In this document: piece by piece, positions 57,019-64,000 of the stretch | Layout: every line of letters begins with the position of its first letter | How positions within the stretch are numbered: the stretch's first letter is position 1 | Assembly (NCBI GenBank): GCA_026419775.2 | Contig: JAOPGA020000668.1 | Location: 25,614 to 89,613 of the forward strand | Direction: 5' to 3' | Source: Acrasis kona | Lineage: Eukaryota; Heterolobosea; Eutetramitea; Acrasida; Acrasidae | DNA length: 64,000 nucleotides | The notes under the pieces: generated by a model | Database searches by the model: none | Told to the model about the DNA's origin: nothing | The model's input: only the letters and a program-made list of their open reading frames with translations | Position numbers and translations under genes: made by a program

Positions 57019-57628
57019 TCAAGCACAGCACTCTAAGTTAACCATTTTATTTTTGCTCATAAATCTAAATAATTTGGAATACATTTTTAAATGATTTTTA
57101 CATAAATTTTCTTCTTTACTACTTGTCCCTAAGTTAATATATTGTGCTTGTTTCACAATGTGCTCTATTCTCCTCATGTACCTCCAGCAAACCGTATCTT
57201 GAACTCTGTCGCTGTTGTTGTTGAATGAGGAGAAACCAAAATTTCTGGTCGCGGACTGCACACATCCAATGTTTACATGCGAGCTCCATACTTTTTATTG
57301 TTCGAATGAGTTCACAAATGAGGCGGTTGGTGAATCAATCCTAATGGGAGGTGAGATTTTTCGCTTTCAAACTCTGAATATAGTTCTTCGGATGTTGAAA
57401 GGTGCCCCATAGCATCCAAATGCAATTTTGTTTTTGTTTAGGTGTAGACATGTGGCTAAATTTTGCCGCCAGATTGTTCATTTGTATATTTGCTGTTATA
57501 AATCTTATCACTCTATCCGTCTTTTGAATCCGTTCTATACCAAACTTCAATAAAAATTGTAAAAACAAAAGTAGACCTGAGAAAGTCGATGATGCAATTC
57601 CAGGTTCAGAACTTCTGGAACTCGTCAT
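57019..57628 (-). CDS. Unresolved minus-strand gene, membrane/helical segments
   Basis: An ATG frame (57628 down to about 57341) encodes a helix-rich segment SGLLLFLQFLLKFGIERIQK, then TDRVIRFITANIQMNNLAAK. A second open frame (about 57261-57019) encodes CWRYMRRIEHIVKQAQYINL and ends at TGA. The pieces are out of frame with each other, and I could not find a 35-45 nt intron that joins them cleanly; an alternative acidic frame EELYSEFESEKSHLPLGLIH overlaps between. It is divergent from the SPFH gene (ATGs 52 bp apart), supporting a real gene. The helices recall peroxisomal PEX11-like proteins, but only weakly. Confidence 0.35.
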
Positions 57629-57680
57629 TATTTAAAAAAGATCTTTGATTGTGATTACCAGAGTAAATTAAATAACAGAA

Positions 57681-58529
57681 ATGTTCGCAATAATCAAGCA
57701 AGCAAACGTGGGAATATTGGAAACATTTGGAAAGTTTACCAGGGTTCTTGCACCCGGCATTCATATAAAGATTCCAATGATTCAACAAGTCGTACAAGTA
57801 GGAACAAACATTAAAACACAACCACTGCATTTCTCCGTCAAGACCAAGGATAATGTATTCGCAGACATGCACCTCACCGTTTCCTACAAGATCAACGACC
57901 CTAAAAAGGCCCATTACGAATTAGAAAATCCAACCCTCCAAATCAGCTCCACCATTGAAAACGTGGTTCGCTCTGCTGCACCCAACCTAACACTAGACGA
58001 CCTGTACAACAACCAAGACCACATCAAGAACAATGTAACCTCCCAACTATCAAACAAGATGAGTTCATACGGTTACGAAATAGAGGATGTCATGGTTACT
58101 GGTGTAGAGCCAGCAGAAGGTGTAAGAATTGCAATGAATGAAATCAACGCCTCCATTCGAAGAAGAGAAGCCGCGACCAACGATGCCGAGGCTGAGAAAA
58201 TCAGAATCATCAAACATGCAGAAGCGGACAGAGAGCGCAAAAAACTCAACGGAGAAGGTATTGCCCTCCAAAGATCAGCCATTATTGGTGGTATCGATGC
58301 CTCCATCAGACAAATGTCAGATAATCTGCGAATCTCTCCACGCGAGGCAATGATTGCGAGCATCACCACACAACACATGGACGCCATACAACAAATTTCT
58401 CAAAGCAATAATACCAAAGTTATATTCACGAATCATTCGCCTACTGCTGGTGGTGATGCCATGGCACAACTGCGTCAATCTATAATGGAAGCAACAGAAT
58501 CCGAAGAAAAGGTGAAAGAGTTGAAGTAA
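57681..58529 (+). CDS. SPFH/Band-7 membrane scaffold protein, HIR/stomatin type
   Basis: Single-exon 282-aa protein. IIKQANVGILETFGKFTRVLAPGIHIKIP is the start of the SPFH domain, followed by TKDNVFADMHLTVSYKIND and VRSAAPNLTLDDLYNNQDHI. Then YGYEIEDVMVTGVEPAEGVRIAMNEINASIRRREAATNDAEAEKI leads into a coiled coil. The KTKDNVF and MNEINAxxR motifs match plant hypersensitive-induced-response (HIR) and bacterial homologues rather than prohibitin. There is no N-terminal transmembrane helix, consistent with acylation- or hairpin-type membrane binding. These proteins form ring-shaped membrane scaffolds. Ends with EEKVKELK. Confidence 0.85.
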   Translation: MFAIIKQANVGILETFGKFTRVLAPGIHIKIPMIQQVVQVGTNIKTQPLHFSVKTKDNVFADMHLTVSYKINDPKKAHYELENPTLQISSTIENVVRSAAPNLTLDDLYNNQDHIKNNVTSQLSNKMSSYGYEIEDVMVTGVEPAEGVRIAMNEINASIRRREAATNDAEAEKIRIIKHAEADRERKKLNGEGIALQRSAIIGGIDASIRQMSDNLRISPREAMIASITTQHMDAIQQISQSNNTKVIFTNHSPTAGGDAMAQLRQSIMEATESEEKVKELK

Positions 58530-58578
58530 TTGTTGTTTGTGTATTAAAAATAAATATATATCCTTTATCAAAATATTC

Positions 58579-59108
58579 ATGACCAGTAATATCGCATTTG
58601 AGAGTGTAAAGAATAGGAAGAAGGGTGTGATCAATAAATTTAGAACTCAACAAGTTGTTTTTATTGAGGGTTTAGAATTAAAGAGGTGGAAACCAGATGG
58701 CGTGTACTTTTTATTTGAAAGAAAGCATCAAACCTTTAGATTCTAACATATCAATAACACATGCTAACCTCGCTAAGACTGGTACTGACAACCTGAAGAC
58801 GGCAATTAATGACGTTTTTATTGAGGCCATAAGTAACAATAAGGAAATCTATTCCCCTGAAGGCCATAAGAAATATAGAAGTGAGGGAGTCAATGGCTTA
58901 AAAGCGAAGTACAGTGTACTTTTAACAGAAGGAGAAGAAAAAGAAGCCGTCAGAGGGTGAGAAGGTTGTCGAAGAGTTCGGAATTTCTGAGGATGAATTG
59001 AGGGAAATTGCCAAAAAGTATGCTGAAAGAAAGAGGAAGGAGGCAGATGAGGAAAGTAGAACAGATAAAAGCGACAAAGATGTAGAAAGTTCCTCAGATG
59101 AACAATAA
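58579..59108 (+). CDS. Uncertain Lys/Glu-rich protein, exon joins unresolved
   Basis: Coding-like pieces follow one another on the plus strand: an ATG frame at 58579 (MTSNIAFESVKNRKKGVINK, QVVFIEGLELKRWKPDGVYF), a second frame from 58697 to 58960 (ANLAKTGTDNLKTAINDVFI, EAISNNKEIYSPEGHKKYRS) and a third to the TAA at 59108 (EKVVEEFGISEDELREIAKK, YAERKRKEADEESRTDKSDK). A 42-nt interval with a weak GTCAAT donor at about 58890 would join the last two. The first break has no good intron. The FIEGLELKRW segment looks like an RRM-type strand. It may be an RNA-binding protein gene or a decayed copy. Confidence 0.35.
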
Positions 59109-59169
59109 AAAAGTGTTGGCAACACGTGTTTATTAGTAATAGCAACGCATGTTTTTTGGTGGTGACTAC

Positions 59170-59769
59170 TTAATTTAATAAGTGATGGACCTTCTTCAGT
59201 TGATTGAATTTGGTGTCTGCAGGATTTCTCACTTTTGTGTTTATAAAAAGAGCCATTCCTAGACAATTACATCCTAATGTGTTTCCATCATCCATCATTA
59301 CTTCAAAGTTCCCCACTAGTATCGGAAACTGCTTTATAATTTCTTTAAGGCATTCCAGCTGAGAGAATTTGGATGGCGGCGTTGCTAGAATATGTTCGAA
59401 AGTCACCTCTTCCGGATAAAACTCCTGACTCCAATCACCCAGTACTTTCTGATAGTTGATGAAAGAATTTTCGCCAACTATCATAACATGGTAGTCTTTA
59501 GTTGGTCCAGTTAAAATCGATATAACGTAGACTTTCTTGCCTTCTGGAACTTCTCTTCTCAATGAACAAGGCTGCATACCAAATGATATAAACAGACTTT
59601 TTACCAGCGCCTCCTTGCGCACTAAAAGTATATTATCGTTCAAGGCGTTTGAATTATGGAGACATTTCTCCTCATAAAGTCTTTGGGCAGTCTCCTTGGT
59701 GATATTCATTGCGTCCATTTCAAAGTTGGGCAGATGACACTGACGTGACAAGTTTGGACTTCGTACCAT
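59170..59769 (-). CDS. Hypothetical 199-aa protein
   Basis: ATG at 59767-59769, no introns. The protein has mixed alpha/beta texture: LFISFGMQPCSLRREVPEGK, KVYVISILTGPTKDYHVMIV, ATPPSKFSQLECLKEIIKQF and a Gly-Asn-Cys cluster DDGNTLGCNCLGMALF. No signal peptide or membrane segment. I do not recognise the family. The spacers around it, 59770-60000 included, show nothing else. Confidence 0.5.
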   Translation of the reverse strand: MVRSPNLSRQCHLPNFEMDAMNITKETAQRLYEEKCLHNSNALNDNILLVRKEALVKSLFISFGMQPCSLRREVPEGKKVYVISILTGPTKDYHVMIVGENSFINYQKVLGDWSQEFYPEEVTFEHILATPPSKFSQLECLKEIIKQFPILVGNFEVMMDDGNTLGCNCLGMALFINTKVRNPADTKFNQLKKVHHLLN

Positions 59770-60003
59770 TGGTTTTACTTTTACAAAAATTTATAATTTT
59801 CGCAACTACATCCACACGTTCAAAAACAGTCACATCATAGATTTAATCCATATTTGATTCATTTTATAGATACGGTACTGCACGTGCAAATAGGCTTCAA
59901 CAATGCTGGTCAGTGAAGGCAGGTTTTATGTAACTCAAAGTGCTATAAATATTTCAATCATTTCATATTTAGTTAAATTATTACAATAGTTTGGCAAACT
60001 CAA

Positions 60004-60570
60004 AACGAACTATGCTGGTCCAACACAAAAAAAGACGAAAGATTATGTACTCATCATGGTGAACATGAATTGACCAAAAATAAGAAGAAAACAACAGGAA
60101 AGAAGAAGGATGAGTACATTGAGAAGTATTTATCAATCATGTTTTAAACAACCAAAAAAGCAACCAAAGAAACAGACCTAGCTGAGCCTCTCCCACTAAC
60201 TCCAATGATACCACACTTTCAAGATGGCATTGATGTAAAACTGCTTGTTGATGGAAATGTTGTTAGAACAGCTGTGATTTCGAAAAGACTCAAGAATGAC
60301 AACTATCGGGTCAACGTCACCGAAATTAACTCGGACGCAAAAGATTTAGACACGCCCAGTGGAGAATGTACACTTGAAGATGCCCTCAATAACAACACTG
60401 TTTGGAACGGTTCTAACATTGAGTCTTGTCGTGTCAACTTCGCGTCAAATAATGATCGGAAGAGAAATTTCCTTAAAATCGCACATGCCGTTGAAGAACA
60501 ACAAAACACAACGAGGTTGAAGAGAATTCCATTAATTCAACACCACTGTCGCCCTCACCATTTAAAATGA
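60004..60570 (+). pseudogene. Coding-like region, probably decayed gene
   Basis: One frame reads NELCWSNTKKDERLCTHHGE and HELTKNKKKTTGKKKDEYIE, hits a TAA near 60147, then continues in the same frame as TKKATKETDLAEPLPLTPMI and a 121-codon ATG frame (60205-60570; DGIDVKLLVDGNVVRTAVIS). The Cys/His arrangement in the first part suggests a small zinc-binding unit. The in-frame stop is not inside a plausible intron. The family is not recognised. The ATG frame alone could still be expressed. Confidence 0.35.
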
Positions 60571-61782
60571 AAATAGGACGCTCACAGTCTTATTTGATGT
60601 TCTCGTTTTTCCTCCGGATGAGTCGTAAAAGTAGGATCACACTCTGGCAATCCAGGCGCCAAACTTTTATTCAAATAACATTTGTATCTGGGGTACCGCC
60701 GGTATTGTTTAGAACTTGTCCTTTTGAGGCGAAACATCAAGTCTTTAGAAAATACATCTAACAGTGACCTTGAAGAATGGGTTGGAGAACAAGAGATGAT
60801 TGTTACAATCTGCTCGTTATTTGTATCCACATATGTATTATTTGGACAAAGTTTGTGGATCTAGACACACTATAAAGACAGTGGTGAAATAATGTACGCG
60901 CGGGTTCAGGACATTTCAAAGGATCTAACCAAGATCAAAGTACAAAAGTTAACATTTCCAGACAAACATCCATTGCTGGGTTGTTACAAGTATAGCAATG
61001 CAATTGTTGGGATGTTTTAACTTGAAAGGCGAAGGTTATCTTGGAAAACTTCTAATTACAAAAGACCGTGTTAACAAATATCTCAACACCATTATTTAGT
61101 CGTGCCGGTAACTATCCAATCACGAGACAGTCAACCGACGAGCTCACACCCTTCCCTACGAGAGAACACCGACCACACCATGGATGCAGGAAAATAAGCA
61201 GCTCTATAATTATTAGGAACAAGAAAATACATAAGCTATGCAGATACTATAACGGAAACAGAAGAATGTTAATGTACACATTAAAGCAAATAAATTAACG
61301 TTGTTATTCTAATATTCTTGAATAAACAGTATTTGTGTGATGGGTTTTTCTTTTTCTTGTGTATCTTACATCCATAAAAATCTTTCGGGCTGCACATTTT
61401 TTAACAGTAACATATGCATGCACCATGAACAAATCTTTTCTCGCTCTCATCTAATTGTGTATTATCAGTTTTTGTATTTTTGCATTTATATCCATGTTTA
61501 CTCAAGGTGTTTGTTTGCGTGTTGATGGTTTGTCAAAGCCGACGAGATGAAATTTATATTACAATTTTGAAGTTCAAGTACACAGGTTAGGTAAGGTCAA
61601 ACTGCAAAAATTTATTATTGAGGTTTTCTCTATGATTTTGAATGCTTGTTATTCGTACATGTTCGGATTTTCTACTTTTGTCAGTTTTCTTACCCAAGTC
61701 GTGGCTACCGGTAGCTATTTTACAAAAATAAAAATAAGGGTGTTGAGTTGACTTGATATCAGTTTTCTCCTCTTTTTTAGGT
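60571..61782. other. Gene-poor region with short coding-like relics
   Basis: About 1.2 kb with fragments only. One ATG frame at 60892-61020 (42 codons, MYARVQDISKDLTKIKVQKL) follows a TATAAAG string but stops quickly. The 60590-60760 stretch has several coding-like runs in changing frames. No transposase or reverse-transcriptase motif was seen. It may be the eroded end of the gene described at 60004-60570. Confidence 0.35.
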
Positions 61783-61906
61783 TGTTTGTTACAACGGGAA
61801 ATGAAGTCAACCATACATTGTAGTGTACACGACGTCATACTAGGTTAGTGAAAGTAACTATACGCCGGCCCAACGGGACGGCTATGACACCCTATATACC
61901 ACCTGT

Positions 61907-62008
61907 CTGGGATACGAACCAGCACAGTACCTGGCAGGGATACGAACCTGTTACAGAGGCTATTGGGATACGAACCAATAAGCTAAAAATTCAAGGAAAC
62001 GAACTTGA
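61907..62008 (-). repeat. Hairpin array, left arm (4 units)
   Basis: Four hairpins with loop GATACGAA (= TTCGTATC on the other strand): CTGG/CCAG at 61907-61922, CAGG/CCTG at 61935-61950, TATTGG/CCAATA at 61961-61980, TCAAG/CTTGA around a variant loop GAAACGAA at 61991-62008. Units are spaced 26-30 bp. Stems differ but each pairs with itself. Confidence 0.8.
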
Positions 62009-62563
62009 TTTTTTCGGTATCATAAAAGGGAATACATAATTACTTCCTCATCCATAATCATGACTTTTTACATTCTATAGATTCATTGTGTGTTCACACT
62101 TTTAACTATATTTAGAGAAAAATTACTTTATTGTCTTAGGCAACATATTTTACTATCCATCATTTATTACCAAGTAGGCTCGTCGCACGGCTACGCCGTC
62201 GCTCCTCCTAAAAAACATTACACATCACTTTACTTTTAGAATCAAAGGTTTAAGGAATTAATCTATACACAGATTATAATACTTTACTTAATACATCATA
62301 AACCAATAGACATTGTACTAATTCTCATGACATTACACATCACAAACAAATAAACACGTTACAACTTTACGAATTTAGTCATGTGATGTGTTTGGTTTTA
62401 TTGAGAATTGTCGAAAAATTTATTGTCGTTCGAAGACATTTAGGAGTGTGATATATATGGTTATAAATTTTTAATGAGTTATTTTTAAAGTTTACTGTAC
62501 ACTTGTAGTGATCAAGAATGAATTAGAGAAGATGTGAAAAATAAAAAATTTTTATTGTATTTA

Positions 62564-62578
62564 TGTGTGTGTGTGTGT
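62564..62578. repeat. (TG)n microsatellite
   Basis: About 7.5 TG units in the central spacer of the foldback element. Confidence 0.9.
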
Positions 62579-62866
62579 ATTTATGTGTATCACGATTACT
62601 AGTTTTTGTTTATTGAGTTATGAAACTTTTAAATTTCTGTTCATAGTGTGGATTTCTCAAAATGTATTTATATGAATGTGGTTTCGTTTCTTTGAAGATA
62701 AATCTTTGTTTGTCTATTAGTATGATAGATAATAATGTTAATTTTTTAAGAAATGTTAACTTTCGGTAATGTAAGTGTAATTTTGTTAGTAGAGGTTTAA
62801 TTAGTAGTCTATGATGTAGGATAATGATTAACATCTTTACAGTTGCGATTTTTTTTAATGAAAAAA

Positions 62867-62996
62867 CAGGTTCGTATCCCTGATTTTCAGGTTATTGGTT
62901 CGTATCCCAATAGCCTTTTAAGCATACTAGTTCGTATCCCAGTAGCCTCTGTACAGGTTCTTATCCCTGACAGGCCTAAACAGGTTCTTATCCCTG
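62867..62996 (+). repeat. Hairpin array, right arm (5 units)
   Basis: Five hairpins with loop TTCGTATC or TTCTTATC: CAGG/CCTG (62867-62882), TATTGG/CCAATA (62893-62912), TACTAG/CCAGTA with one A-C mismatch (62925-62944), CAGG/CCTG (62954-62969) and CAGG/CCTG (62981-62996). The last two share the TTCTTATC loop variant, indicating local duplication. The array is the inverted counterpart of 61907-62008. Confidence 0.8.
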
Positions 62997-63111
62997 ATAG
63001 GACGCAGTGTGTTATTAGTCATGTATGATGTCTTGTATACTACGATGTATGGTTGACTTCATTTCCCCGTTACAACAATGTTTTGTTAACGGAGTTGACG
63101 TCTGACGAGCA

Positions 63112-64000
63112 ATGGAAGCGTTTTTGGTATTGTTAGTTGCAGTCTGCTCCTTCCTATTTCTTCCAATTTTATTCAAGAAAGACAATGGTGTTGGAAATGA
63201 AAAGGAGTACATACAGGATCTCCAATTAGAGTTGAGCCTGATGGATGCGACTCCTGATTTTGAATTTACCTCTCCAGCTACTTCGCCAATAAATACGAAT
63301 GTCGAACAGGTTATTGATGATGAGGAAATCATAAAAATGGAGAAGAAGCGCAAGTACATTTTGTCCGAGTTTTTAGAAACAGAGGAGACATATGGTAATT
63401 TTGTAAGGGTACAACGTTGTTCTCACACTCTGATGTAGTCAACAACCTTCAAATGCTTGATAAAAAGTTTATAGACCCCATTCGTAGACAGAAATTAATC
63501 AACCCTAAAACTTTTTCACTCATCTTCAAAAGTATCGAAGTAATCAAGGGGGTGAATGGTAAATTGTTGAATACCCATACGTACTAAACACCATGCAGAA
63601 ACATTCCTACAAGAACTTCAAAAAATCTTCCAACAAAACAATAATATAACAGATGAACCTACTTCGCCAGTTGTGAAGAAGCTTGCGAGTCACACAAGCG
63701 CATTATCACAACTTTTGCTACACTATGCACACTCGTTCAAATTATACACGGTAACATGAACTACTCTTCTATGTCTCTCACATGTAAATTAGGCGTACAT
63801 TTCATCCTATCGCATGTCCCATTCCACTCTCACTGTAGAAAAGGCAGATAATCGCGAGCTAAAGTTATTTTTGGGAAGAAAAACAAGAGAATTAGCAGCC
63901 GAAGGATCTCGCATCACCAACTTGGAAAGCTTCTTAATTCTGCCCATACAAAGACTGCCACGTTATAGTATGCATCTACTTTTTTATTTGATTAACATAC
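63112..64000 (+). CDS. Membrane-anchored RhoGEF (DH domain), 3' end beyond window
   Basis: Exons 63112-63394, 63439-63558, 63599-63750 and 63793-63967 with introns of 44, 40 and 42 nt; the next intron (GTATGC at 63968) runs to the window edge. The N-terminus is a transmembrane helix (MEAFLVLLVAVCSFLFLPIL), followed by an acidic linker and a DH domain: KRKYILSEFLETEETYVNNL (CR1), FSLIFKSIEVIKGVNETFLQ, and FLILPIQRLPRY (CR3, the PxQRxPRY hallmark). DH domains exchange GDP for GTP on Rho/Rac GTPases. A PH domain is expected downstream. The leading membrane anchor is unusual. The ATG lies about 30 bp from the foldback element's outer end, so the element forms part of the promoter region. Confidence 0.88.

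Larger units (their letters stand above)
61783..63080. mobile_element. Foldback-type element with long inverted arms and hairpin arrays
   Basis: Reverse-complementing 61783-62020 gives a sequence that aligns with 62845-63080. Shared tracts include ATGTATGGTTGACTTCATTT near the outer end, TGTA(C)AGGTTC(G/T)TATCCCTG and TATTGGTTCGTATCCCAATA near the inner end. The right arm carries one extra hairpin unit. Between the arms lie about 820 bp of AT-rich, apparently noncoding DNA with a GC-rich palindrome ACGGCTACGCCGT (62187-62199) and a short TG repeat (62564-62578). No transposase is encoded. The form resembles a foldback or MITE-like non-autonomous DNA element; the arms are diverged by point changes and small indels, so it is not brand new. 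Target-site duplication was not identified. Confidence 0.75.

Noticed and set aside
61848-62039. 63-codon plus frame across the left hairpin array (GYEPV, GIRTN)
   Set aside because: The apparent peptide repeats follow from the repeated DNA hairpins; no start context, and it stops inside the arm.

Overview
This is a compact, intron-bearing nuclear region of a unicellular eukaryote. The genes are eukaryotic orthologues: MSH2, the Cockayne protein ERCC8/CSA, VPS8, polymerase iota, a USP4/11/15-type deubiquitinase, AMMECR1, RPUSD2, an ABCB half-transporter and a fatty-acid elongase. I resolved about 50 spliceosomal introns. All are tiny (34-50 nt), GT-AG, often GTAAGT/GTATGT at the donor, with no long polypyrimidine tract. 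The standard code is used. Intergenic spacers are AT-rich and often under 100 bp. The gene mix suggests a free-living heterotrophic protist; a heterolobosean amoeba such as Acrasis or Naegleria is my best guess, but that is inference. In this protocol many open frames begin at non-ATG codons, so I re-placed the starts at ATGs and joined exons by frame.

Layout. 1-6.6 kb: a large truncated helical protein (-), an MFS transporter, a secreted PepD-type dipeptidase (-) and a three-repeat Kazal-like secreted protein. 6.6-9.8 kb: a tRNA-Glu with an 11-nt D-loop insertion, a dead P450, an ACC-synthase-like aminotransferase and a Ras GTPase. 9.8-13.3 kb: a PSME3IP1/FAM192A-like nuclear protein and small BTB and membrane proteins. 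13.3-20.7 kb: MSH2, an EMB8/ABHD hydrolase sharing its stop-codon palindrome, an EEP phosphatase/nuclease and an acid lipase. 21.5-26.5 kb: BTB-WD40, NmrA-like and F-box-LRR proteins. 26.5-31 kb: small ORFs, an EGF-like pseudogene, ERCC8 and a coiled-coil protein. 31.1-32.9 kb: a decayed DNA-transposon-like element with a perfect 76-bp inverted partial copy. 33-41.4 kb: ABCB, ELOVL, an acidic orphan, AMMECR1 and Pol iota. 41.5-51.4 kb: VPS8, RPUSD2 and the deubiquitinase. 51.9-59.8 kb: PPTC7-like phosphatase, N-carbamoylputrescine-amidase-like hydrolase, orphans, a C2H2 zinc-finger protein and an SPFH protein.

60-64 kb is the most unusual part. Decayed coding-like sequence leads into a roughly 1.3-kb foldback element (61783-63080). 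Its two long inverted arms each hold a tandem array of small hairpins with a conserved 8-nt loop (TTCGTATC) and differing, self-complementary stems. It ends about 30 bp before the start of a membrane-anchored RhoGEF gene that runs off the window.

Genes are packed as divergent pairs sharing 35-210 bp promoters and convergent pairs whose stops lie 1-50 bp apart or overlap. No operon logic is apparent. The repair genes (MSH2, ERCC8, Pol iota) and the trafficking genes (VPS8, RhoGEF) are scattered, not clustered.
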